Below, piece by piece: positions 8,230 through 15,110 of a stretch of 28,011 nucleotides of DNA. The DNA is taken from contig JBBECF010000096.1 of the NCBI GenBank assembly GCA_040881945.1, forward strand, positions 1 to 28,011, given 5' to 3'. Numbering within the stretch: position 1 is the stretch's first letter; every line of letters begins with the position of its first letter. The translations under genes were made by a program, and so were the position numbers. This DNA comes from JBBECF01 sp040881945. GTDB lineage: Bacteria; Pseudomonadota; Alphaproteobacteria; Dongiales; Dongiaceae. A model generated the notes under the pieces. It saw only the letters and a program-made list of their open reading frames with translations. It was not told the DNA's origin and searched no databases.

Positions 8230-8859
8230 CTGAACGAAACCGACCGCGCGGACTGCCGCCTCTATCTGACGACGCCGCGGCACCTGGGCGTTGGCGGCGC
8301 GGCTGCCTTCGCGCCGGTGTTGGCGGCGGCGCTCGAAGGCGGCGACGTCGCCTGCCTGCTGCTCCGCCTCGAGGACGCCTCCGACGACGAGGTGCGCGCC
8401 GCCGCCGCGGTGCTGCGGCCGGTGGCGCAGGGCCGCGGGGTCGCATTCCTGATCGACGGACGGCCCGGGATCGCGGCGGAAACCGGGGCCGACGGCGTGC
8501 ATGTCGAGGGCGCCAGCGCCTATGAAGCGGCGCGCCGCGCGGTCGGGGCCGACGCCATCGTGGGCGTCGGCTGCGGCGGATCGCGCGACGCCGCCATGAC
8601 CGCCGCCGAGCGGGGTGCCGACTACGTCGCCTTCGGGTCCTTCGCCGCGGCGGCCGCCGGACCCGACCTCGAGCTGCTGGGCTGGTGGAGCGAGCTGATG
8701 ATCGTGCCCTGCGTCGCCGCCGGCGACGCCGCCGCCCTGGCGCGCGCCGGCGTCGATTTCGTCGCCGTGGGCGACGCCGTCTGGGCCCATCCAGACGGAC
8801 CCGCGGCCGGCGTGCGGGCGCTCAACACCGCCATCGCGGCGGCAATGGGCGGGTCTTAG
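8230..8859 (+). CDS. ThiE-like protein, catalytic motifs degraded
   Basis: About 209 residues. It aligns by eye with thiamine-phosphate synthase (TIM barrel): CRLYLTTPRHL at the start, GRGVAFLIDGRPGIAAETGA, DGVHVEGAS, AIVGVGCGGSRDAAMTAAER, GADYVAFGSF and FVAVGDAVW. The key ThiE residues are changed. The 'QLRxK' lysine is replaced in LLLRLEDA, 'NDR' is DGR, 'GQxD' is EGAS, the phosphate loop 'FxPTxTK' is AAAAAGPD, and 'AIGGI' is AAGDA. It therefore probably does not make thiamine phosphate. No ATG or GTG is available; CTG 8230 falls where relatives start (LNETDR). It follows fbaB by 31 bases, the usual place of thiE-like genes in this group. Confidence 0.75.
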   Translation: MNETDRADCRLYLTTPRHLGVGGAAAFAPVLAAALEGGDVACLLLRLEDASDDEVRAAAAVLRPVAQGRGVAFLIDGRPGIAAETGADGVHVEGASAYEAARRAVGADAIVGVGCGGSRDAAMTAAERGADYVAFGSFAAAAAGPDLELLGWWSELMIVPCVAAGDAAALARAGVDFVAVGDAVWAHPDGPAAGVRALNTAIAAAMGGS

Positions 8860-8984
8860 CGCAGCGACCGTCTTGAGATAGTCTTAACCATTGCGTAGGC
8901 ATCAAGGGGTGGCAGAGCCTGGTTGAAAAAAAGGGATCCGGAGCCGGTGAGACGGCGCCACGGGCATCGGCGAGGCGGGCGGGC

Positions 8985-9959
8985 ATGAACGAGGGGCTCG
9001 CCGTGGCGGAGCCGCGCCCGGCGCCGGCCATCGCCGCGGCGGCCCAGGCCGCCTTGCGGGTATCGTTCGAATTCTTTCCCCCGAGAAGCGAGACGGCATC
9101 GACGCAGCTTTGGGCGACCATCGCCGCCCTCGAGCCGCTGCGGCCGAGCTTCGTCTCGGTGACCTATGGCGCCGGCGGCACGACGCACGCGACCACGGTC
9201 GAGACGATCACGCGCCTGCGCCGGGAAACGGCGCTGGAGCCCGCCGCCCATCTCACCTGCGTCGGCGCCGGCCGGGCCGAGATCGACGAGCTGCTGCACG
9301 CCTACTGGGACGCCGGCATCCGCCATATCGTGGCGCTGCGCGGCGACCCGCCGGTGGGCGGCGACGACCGGCCGCATCCCGAGGGCTATGCCTATGCCGC
9401 CGATCTGGTCGCCGGCATCCGCCGCGTCGCCGATTTCGAGGTCAGCGTCGCCGCCTATCCCGAAACGCACCCGGCGGCCCTCAGCCCCGAAGCCGATCTC
9501 GACAACCTGAAGCGCAAGCTCGACGCCGGGGCAAGCCGCGCCATCACGCAGTTCTTCTTCGACCACCATTTTTACTTGCGGTTTTGCGAGCGCGCCCGCC
9601 GGGCGGGCATCGACGCGCCGATCGTGCCGGGCATCCTGCCGGTGAGCAATTTCGCCCAGGTCGTCAAGTTCAGCCGGCTGTGCGGCACCTCGATCCCGCC
9701 CTGGCTCGTCGATCTGTTCGACGGGCTCGACGACGAGCCCGACACACGCAAGCTGGTGGCCGCCATGATCGCCACCGAGCAATGCCGGGCGTTGCAGGCC
9801 GAAGGGGTCGACCAGTTCCATTTCTACACGCTGAACCGCCCCGACCTGATCCTCGGCATCTGCCGCCGCCTCGGCCTCAAGCCGGGGTCGGTGGACGGCC
9901 TCCGGCCCGGCCTCGCGGCCGAGCCGCCGCCGCCGCCCGTCGACCCGGACATGCCTTGA
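8985..9959 (+). CDS. metF: Methylenetetrahydrofolate reductase
   Basis: Reduces 5,10-methylene-THF to 5-methyl-THF for methionine synthesis, with FAD. A 324-residue single-domain (bacterial) form. Landmarks are SFEFFPPRS with the catalytic Glu near residue 29, FVSVTYGAGGTT, AHLTCVGAGRAEIDELL, ALRGDPP, SVAAYPETHP, LKRKLDAGASRAITQFFFD, and FHFYTLNRPDL near the C-terminus. Start ATG 8985; a later in-frame start is unlikely because SFEFFPP begins only 26 residues in. The spacer before it (8860-8984) contains an A-run but no riboswitch I can recognise. The first 20 residues and the last 25 are Ala/Pro-rich and poorly conserved. Confidence 0.95.
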   Translation: MNEGLAVAEPRPAPAIAAAAQAALRVSFEFFPPRSETASTQLWATIAALEPLRPSFVSVTYGAGGTTHATTVETITRLRRETALEPAAHLTCVGAGRAEIDELLHAYWDAGIRHIVALRGDPPVGGDDRPHPEGYAYAADLVAGIRRVADFEVSVAAYPETHPAALSPEADLDNLKRKLDAGASRAITQFFFDHHFYLRFCERARRAGIDAPIVPGILPVSNFAQVVKFSRLCGTSIPPWLVDLFDGLDDEPDTRKLVAAMIATEQCRALQAEGVDQFHFYTLNRPDLILGICRRLGLKPGSVDGLRPGLAAEPPPPPVDPDMP

Positions 9960-10058
9960 CCCATCGCGGCCCGCACCGGGCATTTACTCGTCGCCGGCAA
10001 GCTGGTAGGTTCCGCGCCGCAATTTTTTTCCGAACCGCAGGAAATAGGTCTCCTCCGC

Positions 10059-10625
10059 ATGAAGATCAGCGGCAACGCCATCCGTCCGGGCAATGTCATC
10101 GAGCACAGGGACCGCTTGTGGCGGGCAATACGCATCCAGCATACCCAGCCGGGCAAGGGCGGCGCCTATCTGCAGGTCGAGCTCAAGGACCTGCGCGACG
10201 GCACCAAGCTCAACGAGCGGTTCCGCTCGAGCGAAGGCGTCGAGCGCGTGCGCCTCGACGAAAAGAGCTATCAGTTCCTGTATAAGGACGGTGAGCAGTA
10301 CACCTTCATGGACAACGAGAGCTTCGAGCAGACGACCCTGCCCGCCGACATGATCGGCGAGCCGGCGGCGTTCCTGCAGGAAGGCATGACCGTGACGGTC
10401 ATGAGCCACGAGGGCGAGCCGATCACCGTCGCCCTGCCCGACACCGTGGTCATGCGCGTGGTCGAGTCGGACCCGGTGGTGCGCGGGCAGACCGCCTCGT
10501 CTTCGTACAAGCCGGCCAAGTTGGAGAACGGCGCGCGCGTCATGGTGCCGCCGCACATCGAGGCCGGCACCCGTATCGTCGTCAACACCGCCGACGCGAC
10601 CTACGTCGAGCGCGCCAAGGACTGA
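10059..10625 (+). CDS. efp: Translation elongation factor P
   Basis: Binds the ribosome between P and E sites and relieves stalling at polyproline. 188 residues, standard three-barrel length. The N-terminal KOW-like domain contains TQPGKGGAYLQVELKDLRDG, with the modifiable Lys33 at the loop tip (equivalent to E. coli Lys34). The OB domains follow: YTFMDNESFEQ, then SSYKPAKLENGARVMVPPHI and the EF-P signature tail GTRIVVNTADATYVERAKD. A Lys at the tip is compatible with an EpmA-type modification or none. Proline-rich stretches in neighbours, such as the end of MetF (PPPPPVDPDMP), would be natural clients. No modification gene is seen in the window. Confidence 0.97.
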   Translation: MKISGNAIRPGNVIEHRDRLWRAIRIQHTQPGKGGAYLQVELKDLRDGTKLNERFRSSEGVERVRLDEKSYQFLYKDGEQYTFMDNESFEQTTLPADMIGEPAAFLQEGMTVTVMSHEGEPITVALPDTVVMRVVESDPVVRGQTASSSYKPAKLENGARVMVPPHIEAGTRIVVNTADATYVERAKD

Positions 10626-10673
10626 GGCCGGGCCGAGGCCGCGGCCGGCCCCGGACAGCCCCAGGCCCCGCCA

Positions 10674-11480
10674 ATGGCCACCCGTTCCGCCACCATCAAC
10701 GTCATGGCGCGCGCCGCCAGCAAGGCCGCGCGCGGCCTTATCCGCGACTTCGGCGAGGTCGAGCAACTGCAGGTATCGCTGAAGGGCCCGGCGGACTTCG
10801 TCTCCGCCGCCGACCTCAAGGCCGAGCGCGTGATCCGCGAGGAACTGGGCCGGGCGCGGCCCGGCTTCGGGTTCCTGCTGGAAGAAACGGGCGTCGTCGC
10901 CGGCGACGACCCGCACCACCGCTGGATCGTCGATCCGCTGGACGGCACCACCAACTTCCTGCACGGCCTGCCGCATTTCGCCATCTCCATCGCGCTGCAG
11001 CGCGACGATGAGATCGTCGCCGGCATCGTCTACGACCCGATCAAGGACGAGCTGTTCTGGGCCGAGCGGGGCGTCGGCGCCTATCTCAACGACCGCCGCC
11101 TGCGCGTGTCGTCGCGCCACCGCCTCGACGAGGCGCTGCTCGCCACCGGTATCCCGTTCCGCGGCCACGGCGATCGACGCAGCTACCTGGCGCAGCTCGA
11201 CGCGGCGATGGAAGCGACCGCCGGCGTGCGCCGCTTCGGCGCCGCCTCGCTCGACCTCGCCTACGTCGCCGCCGGCCGCTACGACGGGTTCTGGGAAAGC
11301 CACCTATCGCCCTGGGACATCGCCGCCGGCATGCTGCTGGTCCGCGAGGCGGGCGGCTATGTCAGCGAGATCGGCGGCGGGGCTGAGATGCTGACGAGCG
11401 GCAGCATGCTGGCCGCCAACGACCGGCTGCACGAGGCGATCGGGCGGCTGCTGCGCGGCGCCGGGGGCGCGGATGGATAA
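10674..11480 (+). CDS. suhB: Inositol-monophosphatase family protein (SuhB-like)
   Basis: A 268-residue Mg-dependent phosphatase of the IMPase/SuhB family. Metal ligands are visible: Glu70 in LLEETG, Asp87 and Asp90 in WIVDPLDGTTNF, and Asp215 in SPWDIAAG. The segment FLHGLPHFAISIAL is also typical. Members hydrolyse myo-inositol-1-phosphate or related sugar phosphates; E. coli SuhB also takes part in rRNA antitermination. Substrate here is not decided by sequence. It follows efp by 48 bases on the same strand, an adjacency I know from other alphaproteobacteria, so co-transcription is likely. Confidence 0.94.
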   Translation: MATRSATINVMARAASKAARGLIRDFGEVEQLQVSLKGPADFVSAADLKAERVIREELGRARPGFGFLLEETGVVAGDDPHHRWIVDPLDGTTNFLHGLPHFAISIALQRDDEIVAGIVYDPIKDELFWAERGVGAYLNDRRLRVSSRHRLDEALLATGIPFRGHGDRRSYLAQLDAAMEATAGVRRFGAASLDLAYVAAGRYDGFWESHLSPWDIAAGMLLVREAGGYVSEIGGGAEMLTSGSMLAANDRLHEAIGRLLRGAGGADG

Positions 11481-11513
11481 TGCCGGGACCGGCGCGACCG
11501 CAGGGCGAATCGG

Positions 11514-11543
11514 TTGTCGCCGTCGGCAAGCTTGGACTATAGT
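11514..11543 (+). promoter_or_regulatory. Candidate sigma70-type promoter of the envelope gene set
   Basis: TTGTCG (11514-11519) and TATAGT (11538-11543) are separated by 18 bases. The -10 element matches the consensus in five of six positions. It lies between suhB and the ATG at 11560. Its presence argues for that start over the in-frame ATG at 11473, which lies upstream of the promoter. Not experimentally supported. Confidence 0.4.
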
Positions 11544-11559
11544 GCCGACCACTTTGCAG

Positions 11560-12021
11560 ATGTTCGACCAGATATTGACCACCGTCGCGGAGCAACCGAG
11601 TGCAGCGCCCCGACGGCAACGCCTGCGCCCCGGCGCGGCGGCTCGTGCTGCGGCGCTCGTCGCCGCGCTGCTGTTGGCCGGGCCGGAAGCGGCCGGCGCC
11701 GTCGACTCGGCGGCGCCGCCGGTGACGATCTCGTTTGCCGAGGGATCGCCCGAAATTCCCGATTCCGCGAAGCCGCTGCTCGATGAGATGGCAGGCCGGC
11801 TGGCGGCCGATCAGGCGATGCGCGTGCAACTGCTTGCCTACGCACGCGACAAGCCGGACGACGCGAGTCAGGCGCGGCGCCTGTCGCTGTCGCGGGCGCT
11901 GGCGGTCCGCGCCTATCTCATCGCGCGGGGGCTCGCCGGCACCCGCATGGACGTGCGCGCTCTCGGTGGCGCCGCGCCGGGCGCGCCGGCCGACCGCGTG
12001 GACATCGTCCCGCATCCATGA
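11560..12021 (+). CDS. Exported OmpA-domain protein
   Basis: About 153 residues from ATG 11560. The N-terminus has a basic region (RRQRLRPGAAAR), a hydrophobic core (AAALVAALLLAG) and a likely signal peptidase site after PEAAGA. The mature part is a shortened OmpA/peptidoglycan-associated domain: VTISFAEGSPEIPDSAKPLL, VQLLAYARDKPDDASQARRL and SLSRALAVRAYLIARGL. The last segment matches the helix where OmpA proteins have 'LSxxRAxxVxxYLxxxG'. The usual 'GHTD' is replaced by AYARD, so peptidoglycan binding may be altered. Its stop overlaps the MotA-like ATG by four bases, indicating tight coupling. ATG 11473 is also in frame but would place a charged stretch before the signal peptide. Confidence 0.78.
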   Translation: MFDQILTTVAEQPSAAPRRQRLRPGAAARAAALVAALLLAGPEAAGAVDSAAPPVTISFAEGSPEIPDSAKPLLDEMAGRLAADQAMRVQLLAYARDKPDDASQARRLSLSRALAVRAYLIARGLAGTRMDVRALGGAAPGAPADRVDIVPHP

Positions 12022-13217
12022 CCCAGGAGCGACCGACGGTTCGGCAGGACGCGTTGCGGGCAATAACGCCGACGATGACTCGTCCACGCCGCTATCTCGG
12101 CTGGATGGGCATCGGCGTGCTGGCGGTGGCGATCGTCGTCGTGCTGCTGTTTCCCCGCATCGCCACGGCGTTCGTTTACAATCCCGCGCTGAACGGCGGC
12201 ATCCTGGCGGTCTTCCTCACCGGCATCTTCTTCATCTTCTGGCAGGTCCTGCGGCTGTTCCGCGAGGTGGCGTGGATCGACGCCTTCCGGCGCGGCGACA
12301 CCGGGCTGTCGAGCCACCCGACGCCGCGCCTGCTCGCGCCGATGGCGTCGATGATCGGCGAGCGCAAGGGCCGGCTCAGCCTGTCGCCGGCGGCCCTGCG
12401 CTCGCTGCTCGACGGGATCAGCGCCCGGCTCGACGAGACGCACGATATCGCGCGCTATCTCATCGGCCTGCTCATCTTCCTCGGCCTGCTCGGCACGTTC
12501 TGGGGGCTGCTCGGGACGATCAGCGCGGTGGGCAACACGATTTCCAACCTGTCGGTCGGCACCGGCGACGCGGCGACGGTGTTCGGTGGGCTGAAGGCCG
12601 GCCTGCAAGCGCCGCTCTCGGGCATGGGTACTGCCTTCAGCTCGTCGCTGTTCGGCCTCTCCGGGTCGCTCGTCCTCGGCTTCCTCGAGCTGCAGGCGAG
12701 CCAGGCGCACAACCGCTTCTTCAACGAGCTCGAGGACTGGCTCTCCGGGCAGACGCGGATCGGCGGCGGCGGGTCGATCGGCGACGGCGAGCAGGCGGTG
12801 CCGGCCTACATCCAGGCCCTGCTGGAGCAGACCGCCGACAGCCTGGAGAACCTGCAGCGCACGATGGCGCGCGGCGAGGAGGGCCGCATCCAGGCCAACA
12901 ACAACCTGAAACTCCTGACCGACCGGCTCAGCGCGCTGACCGACCATATGCGCACCGAGCAGCAACTCATGATCCGGCTGGCCGAGTCGCAGACCGAGAT
13001 GCGGTCGGTGCTGGGCCGCTTCGCCGACATGACCGCGCCGGGCGCCTTCGGCTTCGACGAAACCAGCCGCCACCACATCCGCAATATCGACCTTGTCCTG
13101 GCGCGGCTGCTGGAGGAGATGACGACCGGCCGCCAGTACACGGTGCAGGAGCTGCGCAGCGAGATCAAGCTGCTCGCCCGCACGATCGCCGCGCTGGCCG
13201 AAGAGGGCCAACGGTAA
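12018..13217 (+). CDS. MotA/TolQ/ExbB-like proton channel protein
   Basis: 399 residues with four membrane segments at about 27-45, 61-80, 146-168 and 203-224. The last two carry the family pattern (LLIFLGLLGTFWGLLGTISA and GMGTAFSSSLFGLSGSLVLG), with small residues and Thr/Ser lining a proton path. A cytoplasmic region of about 65 residues separates TM2 and TM3, and a C-terminal tail (about 235-399) is largely coiled coil. It lacks the flagellar MotA landmarks I would expect, and no flagellar genes are present. By family, five copies would surround a dimer of the downstream MotB-like protein. It resembles the ZorA class of long-tailed MotA proteins, but also non-defence alphaproteobacterial homologues. 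A start at Met20 is possible. Confidence 0.88.
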   Translation: MTQERPTVRQDALRAITPTMTRPRRYLGWMGIGVLAVAIVVVLLFPRIATAFVYNPALNGGILAVFLTGIFFIFWQVLRLFREVAWIDAFRRGDTGLSSHPTPRLLAPMASMIGERKGRLSLSPAALRSLLDGISARLDETHDIARYLIGLLIFLGLLGTFWGLLGTISAVGNTISNLSVGTGDAATVFGGLKAGLQAPLSGMGTAFSSSLFGLSGSLVLGFLELQASQAHNRFFNELEDWLSGQTRIGGGGSIGDGEQAVPAYIQALLEQTADSLENLQRTMARGEEGRIQANNNLKLLTDRLSALTDHMRTEQQLMIRLAESQTEMRSVLGRFADMTAPGAFGFDETSRHHIRNIDLVLARLLEEMTTGRQYTVQELRSEIKLLARTIAALAEEGQR

Positions 13218-13226
13218 GCGCCGCCC

Positions 13227-14465
13227 ATGTCCGCGACCACATCGAGCCGGAACCGACACCAGGTCAATTTCTGGCCCGGCTTCGTCGACGTCCTCAGCAC
13301 GCTGTTGATGGTCGTGATTTTCCTGCTGATGGTGTTCGTCATCGCCCAGTTCTTCCTGAGCGAGGCGCTGACCGGCCGCGACGCGGCGCTGGAGCGGCTC
13401 AATCGGCAGATCGCCGAGTTGAGCGAGATGCTGTCGCTCGAACGCTCGGCCAGCGCCGAGCTCCGCGTCAACGTCGCCGAACTGTCGGCCGAGCTGCAAA
13501 CGTCGATCGCCGCGCGCGACGACCTGAGCCGGCGCCTGACGGTGATCATCGGCGAACGCGACGCGCTCGCCGCCGACATGGCCGAGGCGAGCGCCCGCCT
13601 GGCCGTCATCGACGAGACCGGCGCCGCGGTCCAGGCCAAGCTCGACGAGGCCTATTCGGTCATCGAGGCCGAACGGGCGAAACTGGCGGAGGCCTACCAG
13701 ACGATCGAGGCCGACCGCGAGAAGATCGAGGCGCTGCTGACCGACATCGCCGCCCTGGAGAGTCTGCGCGACGAGCTCTCGGCCAAGCTGCTGGCCGGCG
13801 ACCAAGAGGTCGCCGCCGAGCAGCAGATCTCGGAGGAGGCGCAGCGCCGGGTGGAGATTCTCAACCGGCAGCTCATTGCGCTGCGCCAGCAGCTCGCCCG
13901 CCTGGCCGCCGCCCTCGACGCCTCGGAGGAGCAGTCGCGCGAGCAGGAAATCCAGGTCGCCGACCTCGGCCACCGGTTGAACGCGGCGCTGGCCAGCCGC
14001 GTCGAGGAGCTGGCGCGCTACCGTTCGGAATTCTTCGGCCGGCTGCGCCAAGTCCTCGGCAGCCGCGAGGACATCCAGATCGTCGGCGACCGTTTCGTTT
14101 TCCAGTCCGAGGTACTGTTCGAGACCGGCTCGGCCGAGTTGGGCGAGCCCGGGCGCCAACAGCTCGCCCGGCTCGCCGAGACCCTGTTGCAGATCGCGGC
14201 GACGATCCCCGACGACATCGACTGGGTGCTGCGCGTCGATGGGCATACGGACAAGCGGCCGATCGCGACGCCCGAGTTCCGCTCGAACTGGGAACTGTCG
14301 ACCGCGCGCGCGATTTCGGTGGTCCGCTTCCTGGACAGCCAGGGAATCGCGTCGAAGCGCCTGGCCGCCGCCGGATTCGCCGAGTTCCGGCCGCTCGACC
14401 CGGCCGACGACGACGAAGCCTATCGCCGCAACCGCCGCATCGAGCTGAAGCTCGATCAGCGGTGA
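13227..14465 (+). CDS. MotB-like membrane-anchored coiled-coil OmpA protein
   Basis: 412 residues. A short cytoplasmic tail is followed by a single membrane helix at about 19-43 (WPGFVDVLSTLLMVVIFLLM). Asp21 stands where MotB/ZorB proteins have the proton-binding Asp. Residues about 45-275 form a long periplasmic coiled coil rich in Glu/Ala/Leu. Residues about 285-410 are an OmpA-like peptidoglycan-binding domain with VDGHTDKRPI (337-346), SNWELSTARAISVVRFL and RRNRRIELKL. The coil is much longer than in flagellar MotB and should span a large part of the periplasm. It is nine bases after the MotA-like gene, its obvious stator partner. Export and anchoring are by the uncleaved helix. Confidence 0.9.
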   Translation: MSATTSSRNRHQVNFWPGFVDVLSTLLMVVIFLLMVFVIAQFFLSEALTGRDAALERLNRQIAELSEMLSLERSASAELRVNVAELSAELQTSIAARDDLSRRLTVIIGERDALAADMAEASARLAVIDETGAAVQAKLDEAYSVIEAERAKLAEAYQTIEADREKIEALLTDIAALESLRDELSAKLLAGDQEVAAEQQISEEAQRRVEILNRQLIALRQQLARLAAALDASEEQSREQEIQVADLGHRLNAALASRVEELARYRSEFFGRLRQVLGSREDIQIVGDRFVFQSEVLFETGSAELGEPGRQQLARLAETLLQIAATIPDDIDWVLRVDGHTDKRPIATPEFRSNWELSTARAISVVRFLDSQGIASKRLAAAGFAEFRPLDPADDDEAYRRNRRIELKLDQR

Positions 14466-14490
14466 CCAACTCGCTCCTCGCCGCCGCGCC

Positions 14491-14630
14491 TCAATACAGG
14501 TGCTGGCCGCCGGTGACGAAGACCTCGGTGCCGGTGACGTAGGCGAAATCGGGGCCGCACAGGCGGAAGACGGCGGCGGCGACCTCCTCGGGCCGGCCGA
14601 GGCGCCGCATCGGGATGCGCGGGATCAGCG
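14491..14630 (-). pseudogene. Duplicated 3' end of the SDR gene (relic)
   Basis: This 140-base segment repeats the 3' end of the SDR gene at 15111-15318. Read on the minus strand it gives LIPRIPMRRLGRPEEVAAAV, then FRLCGPDFAYVTGTEVFV and TGGQHLY with a stop at 14491-14493. The first 54 bases are identical to the other copy. Beyond the gap the copies differ at two of about 50 bases (one changes Gln to Arg). Homology stops abruptly at 14630, where the hicA coding region takes over. The differences argue against a simple assembly duplicate. It has no start and should not be functional, although it supplies the hicA stop codon. Confidence 0.88.
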
Positions 14631-14852
14631 GCGCAGCAACCGGCGTAGCTCAGCGCGGGTCAAATCGCAGTCGCGCACTATCTTGGCGAGAAGGCCGGGC
14701 CCGATCGTTTCACGCGCATGTACGGGCACGACCGTCGCACGACCGTCGGCGTGCCGCAGAAAGCAGTGGCTGCCCCTTGTACGCACGATGTCAAACCCGG
14801 CGCGGCCCAGCGCCTTGATCCGTGCCTTCCCGGTCAGAGCGGGCAGCTTCAT
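14625..14852 (-). CDS. hicA: HicA-type toxin
   Basis: 75 residues from ATG 14852. It has the double-stranded RNA-binding-like HicA fold: KLPALTGKARIKALGRAGF, then the catalytic GSHCFLRH with His29, then VVPVHARETIGPGLLAKIV and RDCDLTRAEL. HicA proteins are mRNA interferases, blocked by HicB. The ATG shares one base with the hicB stop (TGATG), so it is co-translated after hicB. Its stop codon (14625-14627) lies in the SDR relic. The C-terminal LRRLLRR may therefore be slightly altered from the ancestral end, but the active part is whole, so the toxin is probably functional. The same frame runs further upstream inside hicB; that extension is a shadow. Confidence 0.88.
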   Translation of the reverse strand: MKLPALTGKARIKALGRAGFDIVRTRGSHCFLRHADGRATVVPVHARETIGPGLLAKIVRDCDLTRAELRRLLRR

Positions 14853-15067
14853 CACGCGGCAATCGTGATTCGCTGAACGCCGACGAACTCGAGCCTGTCC
14901 GCCTCGCCGCCGCGAACCTCCAGGCAAAGCCGGATCGCCTCCTCCACGCGCTCGACGAGCAGATCAAGAGACTTGGCTTGCGTGTGGCAGCCGGGCAGCG
15001 CGGGTACGGACGCGACGTAGTAACCTTTGCTGTCTCGCTCCACGATAACGTCGAACTCCTTGGTCAT
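14852..15067 (-). CDS. hicB: HicB-type antitoxin
   Basis: 71 residues from ATG 15067. It has the partial RNase H-like fold of HicB: FDVIVERDSKGYYVASVPAL, then PGCHTQAKSLDLLVERVEEA and IRLCLE. This is the typical 'xLPGCxTxGxTxEEAxxNxxEAI' region in a short version without a separate DNA-binding domain. A GGAGGG ribosome site lies ten bases before the ATG. It is the first gene of the pair (hicBA order). The upstream 43 bases up to the SDR stop, with the AT-richer GATAGTGTAACG, should contain the promoter. The module is bracketed by SDR 3'-end repeats, a sign of acquisition. Confidence 0.88.
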   Translation of the reverse strand: MTKEFDVIVERDSKGYYVASVPALPGCHTQAKSLDLLVERVEEAIRLCLEVRGGEADRLEFVGVQRITIAA

Positions 15068-15110
15068 AGCCGCTTGCCCTCCAATGGCCCGGTTTCGTTA
15101 CACTATCGCT

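Noticed and set aside
8860..8984. Riboswitch (SAM/SAH type) before metF
   Set aside because: There is an A-rich tract and some short pairings, but I cannot fit the conserved core of SAM-II, SAM/SAH or SAH riboswitches. A covariance search would decide.
9960..10058. Rho-independent terminator at the T-run (10022-10028) after metF
   Set aside because: No convincing stem directly precedes the T-run, so I do not call it.
12018..14465. Zorya-type phage defence system (ZorA/ZorB)
   Set aside because: The architecture is similar, but no helicase/nuclease (ZorD), ZorC or ZorE-like gene is nearby, and the flanks are housekeeping genes. I keep it as an unassigned motor-like unit.
11735..14542. 935-residue plus-strand frame across the envelope genes
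   Set aside because: It is an Arg/Pro-rich shadow that covers three convincing genes in other frames.
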